Of a stretch of DNA of 64,000 bases, positions 16,417 through 24,231 are shown piece by piece. The notes beneath the pieces are model-generated. The model was not told the origin of the DNA. It worked only from the letters and a program-made list of their open reading frames with translations, and made no database searches. Where the stretch lies: positions 1 through 64,000 of the forward strand of contig NZ_JAIUZY010000004.1 in assembly GCF_020171625.1 (NCBI RefSeq). Direction: 5' to 3'. A program made the translations under genes and the position numbers. Source of the stretch: Salipiger bermudensis (GTDB lineage Bacteria > Pseudomonadota > Alphaproteobacteria > Rhodobacterales > Rhodobacteraceae). Within the stretch, counting starts at the first letter, position 1. Each line of letters begins with the position of its first letter.

Positions 16417-18771
16417 TCAGTTCGGGATCAGGTCCGGAACGATCGTCACGATGCCCGGCAGGAACCACAGCAGCGCCAGACCCGCCACCTGGATGGCCAC
16501 GAAGGGCAGCACGCCGCGGTAGATATGGCCCGTGGTGACGCTCGCCGGGGCCACGCCGCGCAGATAGAACAGCGCGAAGCCGAAGGGCGGCGTGAGGAAC
16601 GAGGTCTGCAGGTTCACCGCGATCATGATGGTCACCCATTTGGGATCGAAGGAGCCGCCATAGATCACCGGGCCGACGATGGGCACCACGATGTAGATGA
16701 TCTCGAGGAAGTCCAGCACGAAGCCCAGGATGAACAGCACCAGCATCACCACGAGGAACACCTTGTGCTCGTTGTCGAAGCTCTGCAGGAACTGCTGGAT
16801 GTAGTGCTCGCCGCCGAAGGCGATCACCACGAGGTTCAGCAGCTGCGAGGCCACGAGGATGGTGAACACCATCGAGGTGACCTTCGCCGTCTCGCGCACC
16901 GCCGGTCCGAGCACGCCGGCCTTGAACAGCACCCAGCAGGCGAAGAACAGGCCGAACAGCGCGTAAAGATAGGCCGCCTGCGCCACGATGAAGGCGATCC
17001 AGCTTTCGGCGCTGACCTCCTCGGCATTGACCCGCAGGTCAAAGTTGCTGCCGACGAGGATCATGATGATCACCGCGAAGGTCGACCACAGGATGATCTT
17101 TGGCGAGCGGTCCTCCTCGCGCAGTTTGCGGTAGGCCGCGAGCATGATGGCACCGGCCGCCCCGAGCGCCGCCGCGGGCGTCGGGTTGGTGATGCCGCCG
17201 AGGATCGACCCCAGCACCGCCACGATCAGGACCAGCGGCGGGAAGACCACGCGGATCAGCTCGTTGTGCGACAGGCGCTGCGCCGCGTGCTTGCAGCCGT
17301 AAAGCGCCAGCAGCCACGGCACCGCCATCAGCAGAACCGTCACCCCCGAAGAGGTGGTGGGCCCGATGAACAGCGCATCGACCACCAGCCCCAGCGCCAG
17401 ACCGGCGGCGCCGATCTGAAGCGGCAGTGGCTCGGAGCTGGGCGACACCGCCCGGCCCCAGGCCAGCACGATGCCGAGCAACACCGTCAGGATCGCGATG
17501 CCGGTGCCGATGGGCGCGGCGCCCGCGATCTTGGCGGCGGTGGCGGCGACGCGCTCCTCGTCCGAGAGCCGGTGGCCGGTGTCGACACCGCCCGCGGCAT
17601 CGATCTCGGCCTGCTGGGCGACGGCGTCGTCCCAGGCGCTCTGACCGTGCAGCTCGATCATCGCCGCCTGGCACTGCTCGCCCACGTTGGTGCGCAGGCT
17701 GGCGGACTGGCCGGCCTCGGAGAAGCTCGAGATCACGGTCGACTGGCTGCCCACCACGTTGATCTGGCTGAAGCCGATGGTCGCCACGATGAGCAGCAGC
17801 GGCACGCCGAGATACCAGGTGAAGGCCTCGCCGCGGGTCACCGGCTCGCCCATGCTGCCCGAGCCACGCACCGGCGGTGCCTTGGACGGGTTCAGCATCG
17901 CGAAGCCGAAGGCGTAGAGCGCGTAGAGCACGGCCAGCAGGATGCCGGGCAGCAGCGCCGCCTGGAACAGCGTGCCCACCGAGACCACCGCCGGCTCGCC
18001 GAGATAGGTCAGCGCGTCGGTGCAGCCCATGGACTGCGCCCGGGCTTCCTGCGCGGTCGAGTAGAGATCGCCCGCCAGCGTGCCCAGAAGCACGATCACG
18101 ATGGAGGGCGGAATGATCTGCCCCAGCGTGCCGGAGGCGGCGATGACGCCGGTGGCCAGCTCGGGCGAGTAGTTGTTGCGCAGCATGGTTGGCAGGGCCA
18201 GCAGGCCCATGGTGACCACGGTGGCGCCGACGATGCCGGTGGAGGCGGCGAGGAAGGCGCCCACCACGACGATCGAGACCGCAAGACCGCCGGGCAGCGG
18301 GCCGAACACCCGCGCCATGGTCTTGAGCAGGTCGTCGGCGATCTTGGACCGCTCGAGCACGATGCCCATCATCACGAACATCAGCACCGCGAGCAGTGTC
18401 TCGATGCTGGCGCCCGCGATGACGCGTTCGTTCACGCGGTTGACGATGAACGACACGTTGCGGTCGAGCGCGACCTCCCAGCCCTGCGCAAAGACCGGCA
18501 TGTCATAGCGCGGCAGGTCCGGGTAGCGGAAGATCGAGATCGAGTCCTCGCGCACACCGGACGCGACCAGGCTGCGATAGGCCTCCGAGCCGCTGTCGAT
18601 CGCCTGGTGAATGAGCAGGCCGGCACTGTCGAGCGCGGCGATGATGAAGAACGAGATCACCCCGGCGCCGCCGATGGCAAAGGCCACCGGGAAGCCCGAG
18701 AGGATCGCGGAGAAGAGCGTGAGAAAGACGATGATCAGGCCGATCTCGACGCCATCGAGTCCGAATAGCAT
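16417..18771 (-). CDS. dctM: TRAP transporter large permease, extended DctM type
   Basis: A 784-residue integral membrane protein, the ion-coupled permease of a TRAP importer. Ordinary DctM proteins have about 430 residues; this one belongs to the long subgroup found with TakP/FcbT-type binding proteins. DctM signatures are VVGAFLAASTGIVGATVVTMGLLALP and the GTLGQIIPPSIVIVLLG loop in the first half, and DFLEIIYIVVPIVGPV plus LQTSFLTPPFGFALFYL in the second. Two hydrophilic stretches stand out, about residues 55-105 and 340-430. It starts 14 nt after the dctQ stop. With DctP and DctQ it forms a complete TRAP system for organic acids; substrate inferred, probably 2-oxoacids. Confidence 0.9.
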   Translation of the reverse strand: MLFGLDGVEIGLIIVFLTLFSAILSGFPVAFAIGGAGVISFFIIAALDSAGLLIHQAIDSGSEAYRSLVASGVREDSISIFRYPDLPRYDMPVFAQGWEVALDRNVSFIVNRVNERVIAGASIETLLAVLMFVMMGIVLERSKIADDLLKTMARVFGPLPGGLAVSIVVVGAFLAASTGIVGATVVTMGLLALPTMLRNNYSPELATGVIAASGTLGQIIPPSIVIVLLGTLAGDLYSTAQEARAQSMGCTDALTYLGEPAVVSVGTLFQAALLPGILLAVLYALYAFGFAMLNPSKAPPVRGSGSMGEPVTRGEAFTWYLGVPLLLIVATIGFSQINVVGSQSTVISSFSEAGQSASLRTNVGEQCQAAMIELHGQSAWDDAVAQQAEIDAAGGVDTGHRLSDEERVAATAAKIAGAAPIGTGIAILTVLLGIVLAWGRAVSPSSEPLPLQIGAAGLALGLVVDALFIGPTTSSGVTVLLMAVPWLLALYGCKHAAQRLSHNELIRVVFPPLVLIVAVLGSILGGITNPTPAAALGAAGAIMLAAYRKLREEDRSPKIILWSTFAVIIMILVGSNFDLRVNAEEVSAESWIAFIVAQAAYLYALFGLFFACWVLFKAGVLGPAVRETAKVTSMVFTILVASQLLNLVVIAFGGEHYIQQFLQSFDNEHKVFLVVMLVLFILGFVLDFLEIIYIVVPIVGPVIYGGSFDPKWVTIMIAVNLQTSFLTPPFGFALFYLRGVAPASVTTGHIYRGVLPFVAIQVAGLALLWFLPGIVTIVPDLIPN

Positions 18772-18785
18772 TTACTGTGTCCCTC

Positions 18786-19715
18786 TCAGAATTCGGCGTG
18801 GTCGTAGGCTTCTTCGCCTGGCTCGACCCAATCGTGATCGTGGTATTTTCCCTCGCTCTCCGGGCCTTCCTTCCACTCGAGGTAGGACCGCCAGAAGAAG
18901 GTCGCGGCCTGCAGGAAGATGAAGGCGCACATCGCGACGATGAGGATCTTGAAGAGGAAGTAGGCCGAGAAGCCGTTGGGGCTGAACGCGATGGTTTCGA
19001 CGTTCCAGCGCAGCGCGCGGGCCTTCATCACCAGACGTTCGAGGGTCTCGGAGGCCGAGGGGTTCGGCACGATCAGGTGGCGCCACAGGAAGAACCACGA
19101 GTAGAGCCACATCAGCGTCGCCATCGGCATCATGAAGAACAGGCTGCCGAACATGTCGATGATCTTCTTGGTGCGGTATTTCACCGGCGCGTAGATCAGG
19201 TCGACGCGCACGTGCCCGCCCTGGATGAAGGTGTAGGCCAGGCACAGCGTCACCACGATGGCGTTGTAGAGCTTGAGCTCTTCCGACCACCAGCTGACAT
19301 CGAAGGTCACCGGCAGGCCGAAGCCGAACGAGATGTCGGGCCGGGCGAAGATGCGCTGCACGAAGATGATCACCACCTGCTGCAGCACCATGATGAGGCC
19401 GGCCCACGCGGCGATGCGGCCCACGGTGTTGCCGAAGGCCTCGCAGCCGCGCACCAGCGCCCACATGAAGCCGTTGCGCCACATGCCGATGCCGGTGAGC
19501 ACCAGGAAGGTGGTGAAAACGATGAAGAAGAACTCGACCGATGCGCCGTAATACACGAACCGCATGATCGCTTCCTTGTCCGACCAGTCCAGCCAGCTCG
19601 ACGGATGCGTCAGTGCGTAGCCAAGATTGTAGAAGGACATGGCTATATTGCCGAAAAACCAGCCCAAGCCGCCCAGAATTGCACTGAACGCTCCGCCGGT
19701 GGCCGCCTCTTCCAT
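18786..19715 (-). CDS. dctQ: TRAP transporter small permease, extended DctQ type
   Basis: A 309-residue membrane protein, the small permease that partners DctM. It is nearly twice the usual DctQ length (about 160-200), as expected for the long TRAP subgroup. Several hydrophobic helices are evident: FVYYGASVEFFFIVFTTFLVL, IAAWAGLIMVLQQVVIIFV, IVVTLCLAYTFIQGG and KILIVAMCAFIFLQAATFF. The conserved HVRVDLIYAPVKYRTKKIIDM segment is the DctQ signature. It sits between dctP (142 nt upstream) and dctM (14 nt downstream) on one strand. The C-terminus is acidic and histidine-rich. Start MEEAATGG chosen; a longer reading upstream runs through the dctP gene in another frame. Confidence 0.87.
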   Translation of the reverse strand: MEEAATGGAFSAILGGLGWFFGNIAMSFYNLGYALTHPSSWLDWSDKEAIMRFVYYGASVEFFFIVFTTFLVLTGIGMWRNGFMWALVRGCEAFGNTVGRIAAWAGLIMVLQQVVIIFVQRIFARPDISFGFGLPVTFDVSWWSEELKLYNAIVVTLCLAYTFIQGGHVRVDLIYAPVKYRTKKIIDMFGSLFFMMPMATLMWLYSWFFLWRHLIVPNPSASETLERLVMKARALRWNVETIAFSPNGFSAYFLFKILIVAMCAFIFLQAATFFWRSYLEWKEGPESEGKYHDHDWVEPGEEAYDHAEF

Positions 19716-19800
19716 GACCTGTGCCCCTGTCTCTTGCGGTGTATTGCGTCCTGCCGGCCGCGCTCCGTCCCGGGGAGCGCCGCGGCGCAGGTGTCTTGTC

Positions 19801-19838
19801 GAAAAGCGATGACGCCCCCGCCCGAGGCGGGAGCGCCG
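19801..19838 (-). terminator. Partial terminator between dctP and dctQ
   Basis: On the minus strand a stem GGCGCTCCCGCC / GGCGGGGGCGTC-like pairing is followed by GCTTTTC. Such hairpins after the binding-protein gene reduce expression of the permease genes relative to DctP. Inference from position and symmetry. Confidence 0.55.
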
Positions 19839-19857
19839 ATCTTGCCTCAGCGGAGTC

Positions 19858-20943
19858 TCAGAGACCCATGACGCGGTTACGCTGGGCCGAGAACGCGCCT
19901 TCCGAGCGGCTGCCCCAATTGGCCGAGCTTTCCAGCGACGCCATGTAGCTGTCGTAGGCCTTCTTATAGAGTTCGTCGCCCATCGGCTCTTCCATGACTT
20001 CCTTGGCGGCGGCGCCGAAGGCATCCCAGACGCTGTCAGGGAATTCCATCAGGGTCACGCCACCGGACTGCAGGCGCTGAAGCGCGGCCGAGTTGTTGGC
20101 CATGAACAGCGACATGGTCCAGATGTTGGACGCGCGCGAGACCTGCTCGACGATGGTCTGCTGCGCCGGGGTCAGGCTCTCGTAGACCTCGAGGTTCATC
20201 GTCAGGTTAAGGTTCGGGCCCGGCTCGTGGAAGCCTGCGGTGTAGTAGATCTTGGTGATCTCCTGGAAGCCGGCCTTCTCGTCGGCCCACGGACCGATCC
20301 ACTCGGTGCCGTCGATCGCGCCCGAGGACAGCGCCTGGTACACTTCCGCGCCCGGCAGGTTCTGCACCGAGGCGCCGAGCTTGCCCAGCACCTGGCCACC
20401 CTGCCCCGGCATCCGGAACTTGAGGCCCTGGAAGTCTTCCGGCGAGTTGATCTCCTTGGCGAACCAGCCGCCCGACTGCGGGCCGGTGTTGCCGGCGGGG
20501 AACGCCTTGAGCCCGAAGATCGAGTACAGCTCGTCGCAGAGCTCGCGGCCGCCATCATGGTAGAACCAGTTGGCGTATTCCATGAAGTTCATGCCGAACG
20601 GCACCTGGCTGAACAGGCTCAGAGCCGGGTGCTGGCCAAGGAAGTAGTAGTCCACGCCGTGATACATGTCGGCCTGGCCGGCAGAAACCGCGTCGAACAC
20701 CTCGAAGGCGCCGACAAGCTCACCGGCGGCCTTCACATCGACGGTCAGGGCGCCATCGGTGGCGGCGGTGATCTGGTCGGCACAGTACTGTGCGCTGTCG
20801 TGAACGCCGGCGAGGCCACGGCCCCAGGTGGTCACGAGGGTCAGGGTCCGCTTGCCCTGCGCATAGGCCGGGGCGGCCAGCGAGGTCGCGGCAGCGGCAG
20901 CGCCGCCTGCAGTGGTGGCCCTCAGAAAGGAACGACGATCCAT
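19858..20943 (-). CDS. dctP: TRAP transporter substrate-binding protein, TakP-like
   Basis: A 361-residue periplasmic binding protein. It begins MDRRSFLRAT followed by an alanine-rich stretch ending near AYAQG: a twin-arginine-type signal, unusual enough to note but common in this subgroup. The mature protein resembles TakP/FcbT1-type binders of 2-oxo acids and aromatic acids: LTLVTTWGRGL, YHGVDYYFLGQHPALS, GNTGPQSGGWF, FRMPGQGGQV with the arginine that usually salt-bridges the substrate carboxylate, GTEWIGPW and GFHEPGPNL. The ribosome-binding site GGGAGGA precedes the start. It heads the operon with dctQ and dctM, and is divergent from a sensor kinase/regulator pair likely to control it. 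Confidence 0.88.
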   Translation of the reverse strand: MDRRSFLRATTAGGAAAAATSLAAPAYAQGKRTLTLVTTWGRGLAGVHDSAQYCADQITAATDGALTVDVKAAGELVGAFEVFDAVSAGQADMYHGVDYYFLGQHPALSLFSQVPFGMNFMEYANWFYHDGGRELCDELYSIFGLKAFPAGNTGPQSGGWFAKEINSPEDFQGLKFRMPGQGGQVLGKLGASVQNLPGAEVYQALSSGAIDGTEWIGPWADEKAGFQEITKIYYTAGFHEPGPNLNLTMNLEVYESLTPAQQTIVEQVSRASNIWTMSLFMANNSAALQRLQSGGVTLMEFPDSVWDAFGAAAKEVMEEPMGDELYKKAYDSYMASLESSANWGSRSEGAFSAQRNRVMGL

Positions 20944-21033
20944 GAATATCCTCCCATGGTATTTGTTGCGCGCGCCGCTCCTCCGACCCGCGCGGATCGT
21001 TAAGTCCGGCCACACTAGTTCGTGAAGTCCCCC

Positions 21034-21076
21034 GCGCAAATACCCATTGCTACGGATACCGGTAGCAATCTTGCGC
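21034..21076. promoter_or_regulatory. Nested palindrome between the TRAP operon and its two-component genes
   Basis: Perfect inner arms ATTGCTAC (21046-21053) and GTAGCAAT (21062-21069) flank an 8-nt spacer (GGATACCG). Outer arms GCGCAA (21034-21039) and TTGCGC (21071-21076) surround them, slightly off-centre. The site is 103 nt before the dctP start and 103 nt before the sensor kinase start, exactly between the divergent genes. It is a candidate operator for the adjacent NarL-type regulator. Confidence 0.72.
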
Positions 21077-21172
21077 CAAAGACCCGCAAACCGGGCATTT
21101 GATACCCGCGCCAGTGGGTCAGCCTTCGGTTTCGTGGTTTGATCGGACCCGAATCACCGTTTATCGAAAGCC

Positions 21173-22594
21173 ATGCCCGCGATTCCCGACCGCCTGCGCC
21201 CAAGCTACGGACAGATCCTGTTCCTGCTCGCCTCCGTGCCGCTGATCCTCGCTGCGGCGGCGATCGCGGCGGTGGTGGCGTGGCAGTCGCGCGCCGTGGC
21301 CGAGCGCGAGATCCGGGCGCTCGAGACCACCCTCATCGAGACCAAGAAGCAGGAGCTGCGCAACTACGTCACGCAGGCGCGCAACGGCTTCTATTTCATC
21401 TACGGCAACGCCGCCCCGGATGACGCGCAGGCCAAGACCCGCGTGGCGCAGATCCTCGCGGCGATGATCTATGGCGAGGACGGCTCGTTCTTCGTCTACG
21501 ATTACGACGGCACCAACCTCGTGTCGCCGCGCCGCACCTCGATGATCGGCAAGGACTGGTCTGGCCTCACCGACAGCGAGGGCACGCCGATCACCGACCG
21601 GCTGATCGAGATCGCGCGGGAGGGGTCGGGCTATCACACCTATCTCTGGCCCAAGCCCTCGACCGGCGAGGACGCGCGGATGATCACCTTCGTTCTGGGC
21701 TTTCAGGACTGGCAATGGGCCGTTGGCACCGGCGTCTGGATCGACGACATCGTCGAGGAGGTGGCGCTGGCGCGCGCCGGGGTCGAGGCGCGGGTCCGGC
21801 GGACCTTCCTTTATATCGGGGGCATCACGCTGATCGCCCTCCTCACCGTGTTCCTCTCGGGCCTGATGATGAACCTGCGCGAGCGGCGGCTGGCGGATGC
21901 CAAGCTGAAGGAACTGACCCAGCGCGTGTTCGACGCGCAGGAGGAAGAGCGCGGCCGGGTCGCGCGCGAGCTGCATGACGGCATCAGCCAGATCCTCGTG
22001 GGGGTGAAATACGCCCTCGACATCGCGCGGCGCCGGCTCGCCACCGGGGACGCCCGCGCCGAGCAGGCGCTGGAGCGCGGGCAGGAAAACCTCTCCGGCG
22101 CCATTCAGGAGGTGCGCCGGATCAGCCGCGACCTGAGGCCCGGAACCCTCGACGATCTCGGGCTCGGCCCGGCGCTGAAGACCCTGACCGAGGATTTCCA
22201 CACCCGCACCGGCATCGAGACGCGGTTCGAGACCGTGGTGTTCCGCAACCGCATCGATCAGGAGGGCCGCATCGCGCTCTACCGCATCGCGCAGGAGGCC
22301 CTGACCAATATCGAGCGCCATTCCGGCGCCAGCCAGGTCGAGATGGACCTGCGCGGCCATCGCCGCGGCGCCACGCTGCGGGTCTCGGACAACGGCTGCG
22401 GCATAGCCCCCGAGGAAAGCCACAGACGCGCGGGGATCGGGCTGCGCAACATGCAGGAGCGGATGGATCAGCTCGGCGGCACCCTGCGCGTCTTGTCCTC
22501 GCGCTCGGGCACGGTTATCGAAGCCCAGATCCCCCTGTCCCACCTGCTGCCCCCCGAAGACGGGGCGGCCAACCCGCCGAGGGCACGCGCATGA
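21173..22594 (+). CDS. Sensor histidine kinase with Cache domain, NarX/HisKA_3 type
   Basis: A 473-residue membrane kinase. Membrane helix 1 is at about residues 15-38 and helix 2 at 211-233; between them lies a periplasmic sCache-type sensor domain (EDGSFFVYDYDGTNLVSPRR, GFQDWQWAVGTGVW), the kind that binds small organic acids. The cytoplasmic part has a HisKA_3 box, ARELHDGISQ, with phospho-acceptor H268, and an ATPase domain with AQEALTNIERHS, DNGCGI and GIGLRNMQERM. The downstream regulator overlaps its end (ATGA), so the two are co-translated. Divergence from the TRAP operon implies that it senses the transported acid, in the manner of MctSR or DctSR pairs. Confidence 0.88.
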   Translation: MPAIPDRLRPSYGQILFLLASVPLILAAAAIAAVVAWQSRAVAEREIRALETTLIETKKQELRNYVTQARNGFYFIYGNAAPDDAQAKTRVAQILAAMIYGEDGSFFVYDYDGTNLVSPRRTSMIGKDWSGLTDSEGTPITDRLIEIAREGSGYHTYLWPKPSTGEDARMITFVLGFQDWQWAVGTGVWIDDIVEEVALARAGVEARVRRTFLYIGGITLIALLTVFLSGLMMNLRERRLADAKLKELTQRVFDAQEEERGRVARELHDGISQILVGVKYALDIARRRLATGDARAEQALERGQENLSGAIQEVRRISRDLRPGTLDDLGLGPALKTLTEDFHTRTGIETRFETVVFRNRIDQEGRIALYRIAQEALTNIERHSGASQVEMDLRGHRRGATLRVSDNGCGIAPEESHRRAGIGLRNMQERMDQLGGTLRVLSSRSGTVIEAQIPLSHLLPPEDGAANPPRARA

Positions 22595-23235
22595 CCCGTC
22601 CCACCCGAGTTGTCATCGTCGACGATCACCCGCTCGTGGCCGAAGGCATCGAGGCCATCCTCGAAAGCTATGACGACATCGAAGTCGCGGCCACGCTGTC
22701 GGGCGGACAGGAAGTGATCGACCGGCTCGAGGCGCTGGCGCCGGACGTGATCCTGATGGACCTCAACATGCCGGGGCTGAACGGGCTGTCGGCGACCGAG
22801 ATGATCCTCGAGCAACGGCCCGAGACCCGTATCCTCGTGCTGTCGATGCACGACACGCCGGAATACATCTCGAACGCGCTCGGCCACGGGGCGATGGGCT
22901 ACGTGCTCAAGGACGTGCCCACCGACGAGATCAAGCGCGCCATCGACGCGGTGATGTCCGGCGAGCGCTATCTCTGCACCGGTGCCGAGGGCGCGCTGCG
23001 CCCGGTGATGTCGGGTGGGCGCGAACAGCTGACCAACCGCGAGCAGACGGTGCTGCTGCAGCTGGCGCAGGGCAGGTCGAACAAGGAAGTGGCACAGGTG
23101 CTGGATATCTCGGTGCGCACCGTCGAGACGCACCGCAAGAACATCAAGCGCAAGCTCGGGATCAGCTCAACCGCCGGCCTCACGCGTTACGCGCTCGAGC
23201 ACGGTATGCTGCAAGGCACCGGGGTGAATGTCTGA
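22591..23235 (+). CDS. NarL/LuxR-type response regulator
   Basis: A 214-residue regulator partnered with the kinase it overlaps. The receiver has the acidic pair VIVDDHPLV, phospho-acceptor D57 in DVILMDLNMPG, the threonine/serine VLSMHD, and the conserved lysine in YVLKDVP. The C-terminal LuxR-type helix-turn-helix is LTNREQTVLLQLAQGRSNKEVAQVL, followed by SVRTVETHRKNIKRKLGI. Phosphorylated dimers of this class bind inverted repeats, and one is present between this pair and the TRAP genes. Probable activator of the TRAP operon. Confidence 0.9.
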   Translation: MTRPTRVVIVDDHPLVAEGIEAILESYDDIEVAATLSGGQEVIDRLEALAPDVILMDLNMPGLNGLSATEMILEQRPETRILVLSMHDTPEYISNALGHGAMGYVLKDVPTDEIKRAIDAVMSGERYLCTGAEGALRPVMSGGREQLTNREQTVLLQLAQGRSNKEVAQVLDISVRTVETHRKNIKRKLGISSTAGLTRYALEHGMLQGTGVNV

Positions 23236-23283
23236 AAGACGTTGATCGGCCCCGACCGCTGCGGGCGCGGGCGCGATCCGGTG

Positions 23284-23499
23284 TCAGATGAGCGGGCCGA
23301 CCTGCGGGTGGGATGCGTCCGAGGTCGCAATGGCGGGGATCACCTGCGGCTGAACCTGCACGTCGCGCGCAATGTCGCCCTCGTCGACCTGCAGGCTGCC
23401 CATGAGGTGCACGACCGCGAGCAGCGCCATCAGGATGCCGGCCCGTACCATGGTGAAATCACGGCCCGATTTCAGGCGGTTGGCACAGTAGAACCCCAT
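23284..23499 (-). CDS. Small hypothetical protein with one membrane segment
   Basis: A 71-residue product of unknown function. A hydrophobic stretch at about residues 17-35 (MVRAGILMALLAVVHLMG) follows a short basic start (MGFYCANRLKSGRDF); the rest is polar. An AGGGAG site 5 nt upstream of the ATG supports translation. It is convergent with the response regulator gene and isolated from the ilv operon. No homology recognised; could be a small membrane protein. Confidence 0.6.
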   Translation of the reverse strand: MGFYCANRLKSGRDFTMVRAGILMALLAVVHLMGSLQVDEGDIARDVQVQPQVIPAIATSDASHPQVGPLI

Positions 23500-24089
23500 G
23501 TCACTCTCCCTTCGGTGTTATTGACCTGTTTTGTTCGTTGTGCCGGGAGAACGTGTTTCACGCAACTCACGAAGCCGCGCGGAGGCGTGACCGCGACGCC
23601 GCGTCGCGCGTGCGGCTCAGCCTTTGGTCGGCGCTGCGACGGATGGGCTCGAGCGGCAGGGAGCACTTACCTCGCCAAGGCGGTCAGGGTTCCAAGCACG
23701 GAGAGCCAGCGCTAGAGCCTGTGGACATTGACCACGAGCAAAGGACCGGAAAGCCCGGCTCTGGCGTCATCAGGTCACCGCCCCGAGGGCAGTTCCTGCG
23801 CCCCCCTTCCCGCCGCCCTGCCCTGCGCGGGTCCGACGCCGCGCGCCGATCAGGCCGAACCATGCCGGATACACTGCTCAACCGAGGTCCGCGCCCCCCA
23901 AAAAGGGTTAACGATGCTGTCCCATTTCGCGAAACGGCAGTTTTCTTTACCGAAATGTCCCAAAAGCCGATCCAAAAGCAACTTATGGAAAAACAAACTC
24001 ACCCGCTCACGTGTTTTTGCCGGTTTGCGAGGTTGACGCCCCTGTCCCATCCTCCTAAGGTCCGGCGGCGCAATGAAGGAGTCCACACC
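23500..24089. other. 590-nt leader and promoter region before the ilv operon
   Basis: The first 400 nt are GC-rich without a credible gene. From about 23900 the sequence becomes notably AT-richer (for example AAAAAGGGTTAACGATG and AGTTTTCTTTACCGAAATG), as expected for the ilv promoter. Ends at the leader peptide start. Confidence 0.5.
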
Positions 24090-24137
24090 GTGGATCGTCT
24101 AGTAGTAATCATTGGAAAATGGCGCATGGGCCGGTAA
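24090..24137 (+). CDS. ilv operon leader peptide
   Basis: A 15-codon frame starting with GTG and reading MDRLVVIIGKWRMGR. AAGGAG lies 8 nt upstream, an ideal ribosome-binding site. It contains Leu-Val-Val-Ile-Ile in a row, encoded by CTA GTA GTA ATC ATT; CTA and GTA are rare in a GC-rich genome, which raises sensitivity to shortage of the matching tRNAs. It is followed at once by mutually exclusive hairpins and a terminator before ilvB. This is a classical attenuation leader for the branched-chain amino acids. A shorter out-of-frame ATG at 24073 has no control codons. Confidence 0.88.
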   Translation: MDRLVVIIGKWRMGR

Positions 24138-24190
24138 CTCGGAACCATATTGGTCCCCCATGCGCCCCCGAAATCCTCGGGGGCTTTTTT
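24121..24190 (+). promoter_or_regulatory. Transcription attenuator of the ilv operon (antiterminator plus terminator)
   Basis: Antiterminator arms GGCGCATGGG (24121-24130) and CCCATGCGCC (24157-24166) pair perfectly over 10 bp. The terminator is GCCCCCGA (24164-24171) / TCGGGGGC (24177-24184) followed by six T (24185-24190). The two share bases 24164-24166, so they exclude each other at their ends. The antiterminator's left arm lies inside the leader codons: a ribosome stalled on L-V-V-I-I leaves it free, one that reaches the stop covers it. Rho-independent terminator included here. Confidence 0.85.
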
Positions 24191-24231
24191 GTGCGCAAGA
24201 CAATGAATGACGTCGTAAACGGAGACACGCG

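Noticed and set aside
16525-18768. Plus-strand open frame of 747 codons across the dctM gene
   Set aside because: Antisense shadow of a GC-rich gene: histidine-, arginine- and glutamate-rich low-complexity translation without domain content, while the minus strand encodes a clear TRAP permease.
24073-24102. ATG-started 9-codon frame before the ilv leader peptide
   Set aside because: No upstream ribosome-binding site and no run of control codons; the overlapping GTG frame has both.
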